NCBI RefSeq assembly: GCF_009930795.1
Contig: NZ_CP017146.1
Coordinates: forward strand, 496,001 to 560,000
Source of the DNA: Marisediminicola antarctica
GTDB lineage: Bacteria; Actinomycetota; Actinomycetes; Actinomycetales; Microbacteriaceae
Direction: 5' to 3'
Length of the DNA: 64,000 nucleotides
Shown here: positions 45,262 to 52,468 of the stretch, piece after piece
How the letters are laid out: each line of letters opens with the position of its first letter
Position numbering within the stretch: the first letter of the stretch is position 1
Made by a program: the position numbers and the translations under genes
Notes under the pieces: model-generated
The model's input: only the letters and a program-made list of their open reading frames with translations
What the model was told of the DNA's origin: nothing
Database searches by the model: none

Positions 45262-46859
45262 GCAGCATCATCGTCATCGGCGGGGGGATCAGCGGCCTCG
45301 CCTCTGCGGCGCTACTCGCGCGCGAGGGCCACCAGGTGACCCTGCTCGAGGGCCGCGACGAGGTCGGAGGACGCGCCGGATCGTGGGACCACGAGGGCTT
45401 CCGCTTTGACCTCGGCCCCAGCTGGTACCTCATGCCGGAGGTCTTCGACCACTTCTACAAGCTGCTCGGCACGAGCGCGGCGGAGCAGCTCGACCTCGTC
45501 ACCCTCGACCCCGGCTACCGGGTGCTCTTCGAGGGCCAGCAGTCGATCGACATCACCTCTGACCGGGAGAAGAACCTCGAGATCTTCGAGGCGATCGAGC
45601 CCGGTTCGCGTGTGCGCATGGAGAAGTACCTCGCCTCGGCCTACGACACCTACGAGATCGCCAAGAAGCGATTCCTCTACACGAGCTTCGCCGACCTGCG
45701 GCCGCTGCTGCGGCGGGACGTGCTCTCCCGGCTCGGCAAGCTCGCCCGCCTGCTGCTGCAGCCGCTGTCGACGCTCGCCGCGAAGACCGTCAGGGACGAC
45801 CGTCTGCGGCAGATCCTGGGCTTCCCGGCCGTGTTCCTCGGCTCCTCGCCCTTCATCACGCCGAGCATGTACCACCTGATGAGCCATCTCGACCTCGCCG
45901 ACGGCGTGCTCTACCCGATGGGCGGGCTGATCAAGCTCATCGACAGCATCGAGGAGCTCACCCGCGAGGAGGGCGTGACGATCATCACGGGGGCGCGGGT
46001 GACCCGCATCCTGGTCGACACCTCCCAGCCCGGCAAGCCGACGGCCGCCGGCGTCGAGTACACGGATGCCGCGGGGGCACCCCAGGCACTCGAGGCGGAC
46101 ATCGTCGTATCCGCCGCCGACCTGCACCACACCGAGACCACCCTGCTGCCCCGCGAGCTGCAGACCTACCCGCAGGAGTACTGGGACAAGCGCACCCCCG
46201 GCCCCGGCGCGCTGCTGCTCTACCTGGGTGTCGAGGGCCGGCTGCCCGAGCTCGAGCACCATAACCTGCTCTTCACGAAGGACTGGAAGAAGGGCTTCGA
46301 CGCGATCTTCGGCGATACCCCCTCGATCCCGAACCCTGCCTCGCTCTACGTCTGCAAACCGAGCGGCGTCGACCCGACGGTCGCCCCTCCCGGCTACGAG
46401 AACCTCTTCGTGCTCGTGCCGATCCCGTCCGACCCGACGATTGGGCACGGCGAGATCGACGGAGACGGCGACCCGCGCATCGAGGCCGCCGCCGATCACG
46501 TGATCGAGCAGATCGCCAGCTGGGCCGGCATCCCCGATCTCGCCGACCGCATCGTCGTGCGTCGCACGATGGGCCCCGGTGACTTCGCCGACGACCTCAA
46601 CTCGTGGCGCGGTACCCTACTCGGGCCCGCGCACACCCTCAAGCAGAGTGCCCTGTTCCGGGCCGGCAACGTGAGCAAGAAGGTCGACGGTCTCTACTTC
46701 GTCGGCGGGTCCACGATTCCCGGCATCGGCCTGCCGATGTGCCTGATCAGCTCCGAAGTGCTGCTGAAGCGGCTGCGGGGCGACGTGTCGACGGAGCCGC
46801 TGCCCGAGCCCCTGGTCAGCTCGCTCGTGGCGCCGGCGCCGGCATCCGACCTCCGCTAG
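45258..46859 (+). CDS. crtI: phytoene desaturase
   Basis: 533-residue FAD-dependent desaturase converting phytoene to lycopene. Dinucleotide-binding GGGISGLASAALLAREGHQV at the N-terminus and GLYFVGGSTIPGIGLPMCLISS at the C-terminus are the family signatures. Starts inside the crtB stop. Fourth position in a tightly coupled operon. Confidence 0.96.
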   Translation: MSSIIVIGGGISGLASAALLAREGHQVTLLEGRDEVGGRAGSWDHEGFRFDLGPSWYLMPEVFDHFYKLLGTSAAEQLDLVTLDPGYRVLFEGQQSIDITSDREKNLEIFEAIEPGSRVRMEKYLASAYDTYEIAKKRFLYTSFADLRPLLRRDVLSRLGKLARLLLQPLSTLAAKTVRDDRLRQILGFPAVFLGSSPFITPSMYHLMSHLDLADGVLYPMGGLIKLIDSIEELTREEGVTIITGARVTRILVDTSQPGKPTAAGVEYTDAAGAPQALEADIVVSAADLHHTETTLLPRELQTYPQEYWDKRTPGPGALLLYLGVEGRLPELEHHNLLFTKDWKKGFDAIFGDTPSIPNPASLYVCKPSGVDPTVAPPGYENLFVLVPIPSDPTIGHGEIDGDGDPRIEAAADHVIEQIASWAGIPDLADRIVVRRTMGPGDFADDLNSWRGTLLGPAHTLKQSALFRAGNVSKKVDGLYFVGGSTIPGIGLPMCLISSEVLLKRLRGDVSTEPLPEPLVSSLVAPAPASDLR

Positions 46860-46863
46860 CCGC

Positions 46864-47217
46864 GTGGGAATCCTCTACCTCGCCGCGCTCACCATTGCCC
46901 TCACCGGCATGGTCGTGCTCGACCGCCGCTTCGGGCTGTTCTTTTGGGCGGATGCGCGCCGGGCCGCCGTCGTGCTCGTGGCCGGGGTCGCGTTCTTCCT
47001 GGTCTGGGACCTGCTCGGCATCGGGCTCGGCATCTTCTTCCGTGGCGAGACCTCGTTCATGACCGGGCTGGTCATCGCGCCGGAGCTGCCGATCGAGGAG
47101 GTCTTCTTCCTCGCCCTGCTCTGCTACCTCACGATGAACGCGTATGCGGCGGCGGGGCGGATGCTGGCGCGGATGCCAGCGCGGATGCCGGCCGACCGGC
47201 GCGGAGCCGCGTCGTGA
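46864..47217 (+). CDS. crtYe: lycopene epsilon-cyclase subunit, CrtYe-like
   Basis: 117-residue membrane protein with three transmembrane segments and the cyclase block PELPIEEVFFLALLCYLTMN. In C50-carotenoid producers CrtYe and CrtYf form a heterodimer that cyclises the C50 chain. GTG at 46864; overlaps the next gene (GTGA). Confidence 0.9.
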   Translation: MGILYLAALTIALTGMVVLDRRFGLFFWADARRAAVVLVAGVAFFLVWDLLGIGLGIFFRGETSFMTGLVIAPELPIEEVFFLALLCYLTMNAYAAAGRMLARMPARMPADRRGAAS

Positions 47218-47738
47218 CCTACTGGGCGCTCAACGTGTTCTTCCTCGGTGCCGTCGCGGTCGTCGCCGTGCTCGCGGTCCTGCGCGCGTGGCGGTCGGGG
47301 TCCCGCGGTACTGGGGCCCGGGGTACCGGGGGCGGCGGCGCTGGGGGAGCCGTCGCCGGGCGCATTGTCGCCGGGCCCGCTGTCGCCGGGCCCGCCGTCG
47401 CCGGGCGCATTGTCGCCGGGCCCGCTGTCGCCGGGCCCGCTGTCTCCTGGCCCGCTGTCGGGATCGCCGCGGCACTGCTGCTGGTGATGACCGCGGTGTT
47501 CGACAACATCATGATCGGTGTCGGCCTCGTCGGCTACGACGAGACCCTCATCTCGGGCGCGTTCATCGGCATCGCGCCGCTCGAGGACTTCGCCTATACG
47601 GTGGCCGCGGTGGTGCTGCTACCGTCGCTGTGGGCGCTGCTTCCGGTGTCGTCGGGCTCGGCATCCGCCGGGACTGATTCGCCGTCGGCCTCGCCGTCGG
47701 CCTCGCCGTCGGCCTCGCCGTCGGGAGGTGACGCATGA
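47214..47738 (+). CDS. crtYf: lycopene cyclase subunit, CrtYf-like, with repeat insertion
   Basis: 174-residue partner of CrtYe. TM1 (TYWALNVFFLGAVAVVAVLAV) and the C-terminal cyclase block (MTAVFDNIMIGVGLVGY, GIAPLEDFAYTVAAVVLL) are intact. Between them lies an unusual Val-Ala-Gly-Pro repeat of about 35 residues (VAGRI, VAGPA units) encoded by seven 15-bp repeats at 47352-47456, and the C-terminus ends with a Ser-Pro-Ala repeat (SPSAS). Typical subunits are about 105-130 residues, so roughly 50-60 residues are extra. GTG start at 47214. Confidence 0.88.
   Translation: MTYWALNVFFLGAVAVVAVLAVLRAWRSGSRGTGARGTGGGGAGGAVAGRIVAGPAVAGPAVAGRIVAGPAVAGPAVSWPAVGIAAALLLVMTAVFDNIMIGVGLVGYDETLISGAFIGIAPLEDFAYTVAAVVLLPSLWALLPVSSGSASAGTDSPSASPSASPSASPSGGDA
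47352..47456 (+). repeat. 15-bp in-frame tandem repeat inside crtYf
   Basis: Seven units of the type GTCGCCGGGC-CGCT, each coding VAGPA, VAGRI or a variant, with a higher-order period of 45 bases. They keep the reading frame and sit between the first two membrane segments. Confidence 0.9.
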
Positions 47739-48613
47739 CCGCACTTCGCACAACGACCGTGCTGAAGAGCCTGTTCGTGTCGTCGCGGCCGCTCAGCTGG
47801 GTGAACACCGCATTCCCCTTTGCTGCGGCGTACTTCGTGACCACGCGCGAGGTCGACCTGCTGCTCGTGCTGGGCACGATCTATTTCCTGATTCCGTACA
47901 ACCTCGCGATGTACGGAATCAACGACGTGTTCGACTACGAGTCCGACCTCCACAACCCGCGCAAGGGCGGAGTTGAGGGTGCGCTGCTCGATCCTCGGGT
48001 GCATCGGGCGACGCTGGTCGCCGCGGTTGCGACAAACATTCCGTTTCTGGTGTATCTGTTCGCTGTCGGCTCGCCGGTGTCCGCGCTCGTGCTCGCCGTG
48101 AGTGTGTTCGCGGTCATCGCCTACTCCGCGCCGCGGCTGCGGTTCAAGGAGCGGCCGTTCCTCGACTCGCTCACCTCGAGTACCCACTTCGTCTCGCCCG
48201 CAGTGTTCGGCCTGGTGATCGCCGGGGCGACCTTCAGCCCACAGCTGCTCGCGATCCTGATCGCGTTCTTCCTCTGGGGCATCGCGTCGCACGCGTTCGG
48301 TGCGGTGCAGGACGTGGTGGCGGATCGCGAGGGCGGCATTGCGTCGACCGCGACAGTGATCGGGGCCCGCGCGACGGTGCGGCTGGCGTTCGTCGCGTAC
48401 GTGCTCGCCGGCATCCTGCTGCTGACGCTCGGCCTGCCGGGCGCGATCGCATCGGTGCTCGCCGTGCCTTACGCGCTGAGCGTTCTGCCGTTCTGGTCGA
48501 TCGCGGATGCCGATGCCGGCAGCGCGAACCGCGGCTGGAAGCGGTTCCTCTGGTTCAATTTCGTGAGCGGCTTCGTGGTGACGATGCTGCTGATCGCGTG
48601 GGTGTCGCTGTAG
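47735..48613 (+). CDS. crtEb: lycopene elongase / UbiA prenyltransferase
   Basis: 292-residue UbiA-type membrane prenyltransferase with Asp-rich NDVFDYESD and the second QDVVADREGG motif. In decaprenoxanthin and sarcinaxanthin pathways CrtEb adds C5 units to lycopene. Starts in the crtYf stop (ATGA) and ends the operon. Confidence 0.94.
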   Translation: MTALRTTTVLKSLFVSSRPLSWVNTAFPFAAAYFVTTREVDLLLVLGTIYFLIPYNLAMYGINDVFDYESDLHNPRKGGVEGALLDPRVHRATLVAAVATNIPFLVYLFAVGSPVSALVLAVSVFAVIAYSAPRLRFKERPFLDSLTSSTHFVSPAVFGLVIAGATFSPQLLAILIAFFLWGIASHAFGAVQDVVADREGGIASTATVIGARATVRLAFVAYVLAGILLLTLGLPGAIASVLAVPYALSVLPFWSIADADAGSANRGWKRFLWFNFVSGFVVTMLLIAWVSL

Positions 48614-48641
48614 CGGTACTCGCCGGGCTTTTGGCCGTGCC

Positions 48642-48789
48642 GGTCACTCGCGCGGGTGCTCGTCAGTTGCGTGGTGGTAATCGCACCCACGCGGCTGAAC
48701 GGCGACCGCACAACCGGTCACTCGCGCGGGTGCTCGTCAGTTGCGTGGTTGTAATCGCACCCACGCGGCTGAACAGTGACCGCGCAAGC
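48642..48789 (+). repeat. 74-bp tandem duplication holding the dispersed ~54-bp repeat
   Basis: Two head-to-tail units of 74 bases, 48642-48715 and 48716-48789, differing at a few positions, each starting GGTCACTCGCGCGGGTGCTC and containing GCGTGG...CCCACGC dyads. They follow the crtEb stop by 29 bases and share the core of the copies at 39746 and 40906. Confidence 0.85.
48720..48780 (+). repeat. second unit of the tandem ~54-bp repeat
   Basis: CTCGCGCGGGTGCTCGTCAG at 48721 through GAAC at 48774; it differs from unit one (48647-48700) at a few positions, for example GTGGTTG against GTGGTGG and GAACAGTGACC against GAACGGCGACC. Recorded separately because it pins the duplication. Confidence 0.75.
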
Positions 48790-48804
48790 TGCCGAGGTAC
48801 GCCG

Positions 48805-48899
48805 TTTCTGCTGGTTGAGCAGGTCGCGCAGCGACCGTGTCGAAACCTGCTCACGAGTGGGCCGGTTTCGACACGCGCGCCACGGCGCGATGCTCAACC
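48805..48899 (+). repeat. dispersed terminator-like repeat, full inverted pair
   Basis: GGTTGAGCAGGTCGCGCAGC...GTGTCGAAACC (48805-48847) faces GGTTTCGACACGCGCGCCAC...GATGCTCAACC (48864-48899), giving a long imperfect stem. It ends at the last codons of the convergent MarR gene (stop near 48894). It probably terminates both the carotenoid operon and the MarR gene. Confidence 0.75.
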
Positions 48900-49340
48900 G
48901 GCGGTGGGCTCCATGCGCCGCTCGCCCGGCTCGGTCCAGCCGAGGTTGCGCGACATCCGCTCGAGCGACCGTATCGTGACGTTGTACTCCTCGGGGCTGA
49001 GCCCTTGCGACATGTCCGCGCGGATGCGGGCGACGACCTCTGAGATGCGCTCGAACGCGGTCTCGCCGCGCGGGGTGAGTGCGAATCCGCTCGGGGACGC
49101 GGCCACCCAGTCGCTCTCGACGAGCTCGTCGATCTCGCCCGCCGTGGTGCCGTCGGTTCCGAGGAAGGGGGAGAGCGCGTCGTTCAGCTCCTCCCGTGTC
49201 GCCGGGCCGCGACCGAGCAGGTTGAGCAGCTGCCACTGCCGCCGGGTCACCCCGTGCTCGTCGAGCGTGCCATCGAAGTGCTCGTCGATAAGGCGGTCTA
49301 CGAGCTTGAGCCAGTATCCGATCGGACGTTGATCAGTCAT
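48894..49340 (-). CDS. MarR-family regulator, possible CrtR analogue
   Basis: 148-residue winged-helix protein (GVTRRQWQLLNLLGRGPATREEL, SPSGFALTPRGETAFERI). ATG at 49340 is favoured. It is convergent with the carotenoid operon. In Corynebacterium a MarR-type protein (CrtR) represses crt genes in response to GGPP, so a similar role is plausible but not shown. Three 30-bp repeats lie upstream. Confidence 0.85.
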   Translation of the reverse strand: MTDQRPIGYWLKLVDRLIDEHFDGTLDEHGVTRRQWQLLNLLGRGPATREELNDALSPFLGTDGTTAGEIDELVESDWVAASPSGFALTPRGETAFERISEVVARIRADMSQGLSPEEYNVTIRSLERMSRNLGWTEPGERRMEPTAG

Positions 49341-49480
49341 ACCCCCAGCGTAGGAGATGCCGCTTTCATAATTCAGGAGTGGACAGTGGCAAAGTAGATA
49401 AAAATGTGCGGAGCCCGCCCGCATCCGCCGCCCCACGGCCCACAGCGCGCGAAATCGGCGTCCAGGCCGGCGTCTCCTCC

Positions 49481-49570
49481 TGAATACCGGCAGCCGGCCG
49501 GCCTGACTCCTGAATACCGGCAGCCGGCCGGCCTGACTCCTGAATACCGGCAGCCGGCCGGCCTGACTCC
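49481..49570 (+). repeat. 30-bp perfect tandem repeat, three copies, upstream of MarR
   Basis: Identical 30-base units at 49481-49510, 49511-49540 and 49541-49570, each TGAATACCGG followed by a CAGCCGGCCGGCC palindrome core and TGACTCC; a truncated fourth start follows at 49571. Inverted relative ATTCAGGAGT occurs at 49371, close to the MarR start. They could be operator or structural elements for the MarR promoter, or a mini-satellite. Confidence 0.85.
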
Positions 49571-49585
49571 TGAATGATGAAAGGG

Positions 49586-50278
49586 TCAGTGCCGGCGGCG
49601 GGGAAAGAGCCGCAGGATGGCGCGGATGCCGATGACGACCTCCATTGCGGCGGCGGGCCGCAGCCAGGCCGAGCGGGGAACATCCAGCATCCGCCCCGTC
49701 GTGATGCTCGCGGCGGCGATCGCGACCACGGGCGCTGCCCACGCGGCAAAGGTCAACGCCTTCACGGCGCGGCTCGGCTCGTGGCGCACGATGAACCAGG
49801 TCCAGAAGGCGGTGTCGGCGAGGAAGTCCGCCTGGGTGCCGAACGGGGTGACCGTGCCGGTGGCGCGGGCGATCTTGCCGTCGGCGAAGTCGGTGGCGAG
49901 TGAGATGACCGGCAGCGACCGGCCCAGGCGGTCCTCGAGCGCCGGCAGGGTGCCGCGGATGAGCGTGAGTGCGTTCGGGATGCCGATCGACCGCCGGTCA
50001 CCGAGCATGCCCAGGTGGGTCACCGCCATGATCCAGCTGACGGCGATCCAGCCGAGTCCGCGCCGGTTCGAGAGGGCACCCGCCACCACATGGATCAGCG
50101 TCGACTCGAGCAGCGGCCGGGGGTTGATCCGCGCCTGGTGCACCGAGCGCATCGCAGCGAGCGCGATGAAGCGCGCCCACGCGCTCGGCTGCCACCTGCC
50201 GTCGCGAAGCACCTCGAGCAGCGAGTTGCTCGCCTCGCGACTGGCCGCCGCATTCATCCGATCCTGCTCGGTCGGCAT
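49586..50278 (-). CDS. CDP-alcohol phosphatidyltransferase family protein
   Basis: 230-residue membrane enzyme with the signature D-x2-DG-x2-AR-x(n)-G-x3-D-x3-D (DFADGKIARATGTV...FGTQADFLAD, about residues 130-155), typical of phosphatidylglycerol, inositol or related phospholipid head-group transfer. Substrate not decided. Followed by the MFS gene only six bases upstream on the same strand, so likely co-transcribed. Confidence 0.9.
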   Translation of the reverse strand: MPTEQDRMNAAASREASNSLLEVLRDGRWQPSAWARFIALAAMRSVHQARINPRPLLESTLIHVVAGALSNRRGLGWIAVSWIMAVTHLGMLGDRRSIGIPNALTLIRGTLPALEDRLGRSLPVISLATDFADGKIARATGTVTPFGTQADFLADTAFWTWFIVRHEPSRAVKALTFAAWAAPVVAIAAASITTGRMLDVPRSAWLRPAAAMEVVIGIRAILRLFPRRRH

Positions 50279-50284
50279 CCGGAG

Positions 50285-51715
50285 CTAATCGATGCGGGCG
50301 GGCCGCGGCTTGACCGGCAGCATCAGGAGCAGGCCCGCGAGGAGCACGATCACGATGCCGATGATGCCGAACCGGGTGTCGCCGGTCATTAGGACGAACA
50401 GGCCGAACAGGCCGGGCGCGAGGAAGCTCACCGCGCGACCGGTGGTGGCGTAGAGGCCGAAGATCTCGCCCTCGCGGCCGGGCGGGGTGATCCGGGCGAG
50501 GAAGCTGCGGCTCGACGACTGCACTGGGCCGACGAAGAGAGTCAGAAAGAGCCCGGCAACCCAGAACCCGGACTTCGCGTCGCCGACGAACAGCACCGCG
50601 GAGCCGGCGATCACGAGGCCGCCGAGCGAGGCGATGATGATCGCCTTCGCGCCGACCCTGTCGTCGAGATAGCCGCCGATGAACGTGCCGATCCCGGCGA
50701 CGACGTTCGCCGCGACACCGAAGATGAGCACCTCGGCGAAGCTGAAGCCGAAGACCTGCGCGGCGATGATGGCGCCGAGCGTGAACACGCCAGCGAGACC
50801 GTCGCGGAACACCGCGCTCGCGAGCAGGAAGAGGAGCACCTGCGGGCTCTTCTTCGCGAGAAGCCGGATGGTGCGGAACAGCAGCACGTAGCTGCCGAAG
50901 AAGCTCACCCGGTTTTCGCGCACCCGTGCGGGGATCTCCGGCACCGCGATGAGCACGGGGAGCGCGAAGACCGCGAACCACAGCGCGGCGACGACGATCG
51001 CGATCCGGATGTCGAGGCTGCCGCCGTCGCTTCCGCTGGGGAGGCCGAGCAGGCCGCCGCTGCCGATGCCGGCCACGCCGCCGATGAAGACGACGAGCAG
51101 CAGCACGAGCAGCACGATCCCGCCGACGTAGCCCATTCCCCAGCCGAATCCGGAGACGCGGCCCACTGTGGAGGGCGTCGAGACCTGGACGAGCATCGCG
51201 TTGTAGTTGACGCTCGCGAACTCGAAGAAGATGTTGCCGGCCGCCAACAGGGCGGCGCCGAGGTAGATGTAGCTCGGCACCGGAGCGACGAAGAACATCG
51301 CGCACATCGCCAGCACCACGAGGCCGGTGTTGATGGCGAGCCAGAGCTTGCGCCGGCCGGATCCGTCGGAGCGCTGCCCGAGGATCGGCGCGAGGAGGGC
51401 GATGAGCACGCCCGCGATCGTCAGGGCCCCGGCAACGACCTGGGCGCTTGCGGCCTGCGCAGCCTGCTCGCCCCGGGATGCCAGGATCTCGGGGTCGAAG
51501 AAGAGGCTGCTCGCGAGATAGGTGCTGAAGACAAAGGTCGTGACGACGGCGTTGAACGAGGCGGAGCCCCAGTCCCACAGCGCCCACGCCCGCACCCGGC
51601 CCTTCGGCACGGGTGTGTCGTCCATGAGGCCCTGCCCGACCGTGTTGACCGCGTCGTCGTCGGAGGGGAAGGGGGGCTCCGGCGCGGTGCCGTCAGCGGA
51701 TGAAGGGTCGCTCAT
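50285..51715 (-). CDS. MFS transporter, Atg22/UMF1-like
   Basis: 476-residue 12-TM transporter with the Atg22-like layout: WALWDWGSASFNAVVTTFVF at TM1, GQRSDGSGRRK motif A-like loop and ITPPGREGEIFGLYATTGRA in the second half. Substrate unknown. The N-terminus is acidic and disordered (first ~45 residues). Confidence 0.9.
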   Translation of the reverse strand: MSDPSSADGTAPEPPFPSDDDAVNTVGQGLMDDTPVPKGRVRAWALWDWGSASFNAVVTTFVFSTYLASSLFFDPEILASRGEQAAQAASAQVVAGALTIAGVLIALLAPILGQRSDGSGRRKLWLAINTGLVVLAMCAMFFVAPVPSYIYLGAALLAAGNIFFEFASVNYNAMLVQVSTPSTVGRVSGFGWGMGYVGGIVLLVLLLVVFIGGVAGIGSGGLLGLPSGSDGGSLDIRIAIVVAALWFAVFALPVLIAVPEIPARVRENRVSFFGSYVLLFRTIRLLAKKSPQVLLFLLASAVFRDGLAGVFTLGAIIAAQVFGFSFAEVLIFGVAANVVAGIGTFIGGYLDDRVGAKAIIIASLGGLVIAGSAVLFVGDAKSGFWVAGLFLTLFVGPVQSSSRSFLARITPPGREGEIFGLYATTGRAVSFLAPGLFGLFVLMTGDTRFGIIGIVIVLLAGLLLMLPVKPRPARID

Positions 51716-51768
51716 GATTCAGAGGGTAGTGCGCCCGGGCGAACGCAGGGGGATGCGCCGCTGGTGAA

Positions 51769-52410
51769 TCAGGGGAGAGTGCCCGTGACGACGTGGATGT
51801 GCCCGCCCCGCAGCACGGTGTGCTCGGCATTCGCCGCCTCCCGCTCGGGCGCCCGCCACGGCCGCGCGGTGATATCCGCACCCCCCGCCGCGCAGGCGAG
51901 CCGGGCGAGCGGGGCGAAGACGGCGGCGGCGCCGGTCGGGAGCGCCATATCGACGATCCCCGCGCGTGCGCCGGGTCGCGCGACGCTGCGGAGGAGTTCC
52001 CAGGCCGGCATCCAGTCGTCGAACACGCTCATCGCGTAGCTCGAGAACGCAGCATCGACCCGCGGCCTGCCGCCCTCGCGCAGCGCGATCGACGTGATCT
52101 CCGCGGGGTCGAGCAGCAGCACGTCCGCTTCGAGGAGCGACACGTTCGCCCAGCCGTTTCGCCTCACGCGGTCGCGGGCGACGGCGAGCATCGAGGGGCT
52201 CCGGTCGAGGCCGATCACGTGCCCCTCGGCGCCCACCCGATCGAGAAGCAGCGGCAGGTTGAGCCCGGTGCCGCAGCCGAGGTCGAGCACGATGTCGCCG
52301 CGCCCCGGCTGCAGCGCATCGATCCCGGCGACGCGGCCCACGCGGTAGACGAGGCGCTCGCCGGAGAGCACGTCGTAGAGCCGCGCCCCGGCCGTGTACC
52401 GCTTGAGCAT
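51769..52410 (-). CDS. class I SAM-dependent methyltransferase
   Basis: 213-residue Rossmann-fold methyltransferase of the UbiE/ubiquinone-type: VLDLGCGTGLNLPLLL (SAM binding), VIGLDRSPSMLAVAR (acidic residue) and a post-motif FSSYAMSVFDDW. ATG at 52410 follows GGGGGAAACC. Adjacent to a divergent MerA-like reductase. Confidence 0.9.
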   Translation of the reverse strand: MLKRYTAGARLYDVLSGERLVYRVGRVAGIDALQPGRGDIVLDLGCGTGLNLPLLLDRVGAEGHVIGLDRSPSMLAVARDRVRRNGWANVSLLEADVLLLDPAEITSIALREGGRPRVDAAFSSYAMSVFDDWMPAWELLRSVARPGARAGIVDMALPTGAAAVFAPLARLACAAGGADITARPWRAPEREAANAEHTVLRGGHIHVVTGTLP

Positions 52411-52468
52411 TGGTTTCCCCCGCGCCAGCTTCGAAGTCCGCGCAGATCCGGCGGTTACGATCCCCAGT

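Noticed and set aside
48642-48789. 74-bp tandem repeat as a CRISPR array
   Set aside because: Only two units, no unique spacers, and the unit is also dispersed elsewhere as a single copy.
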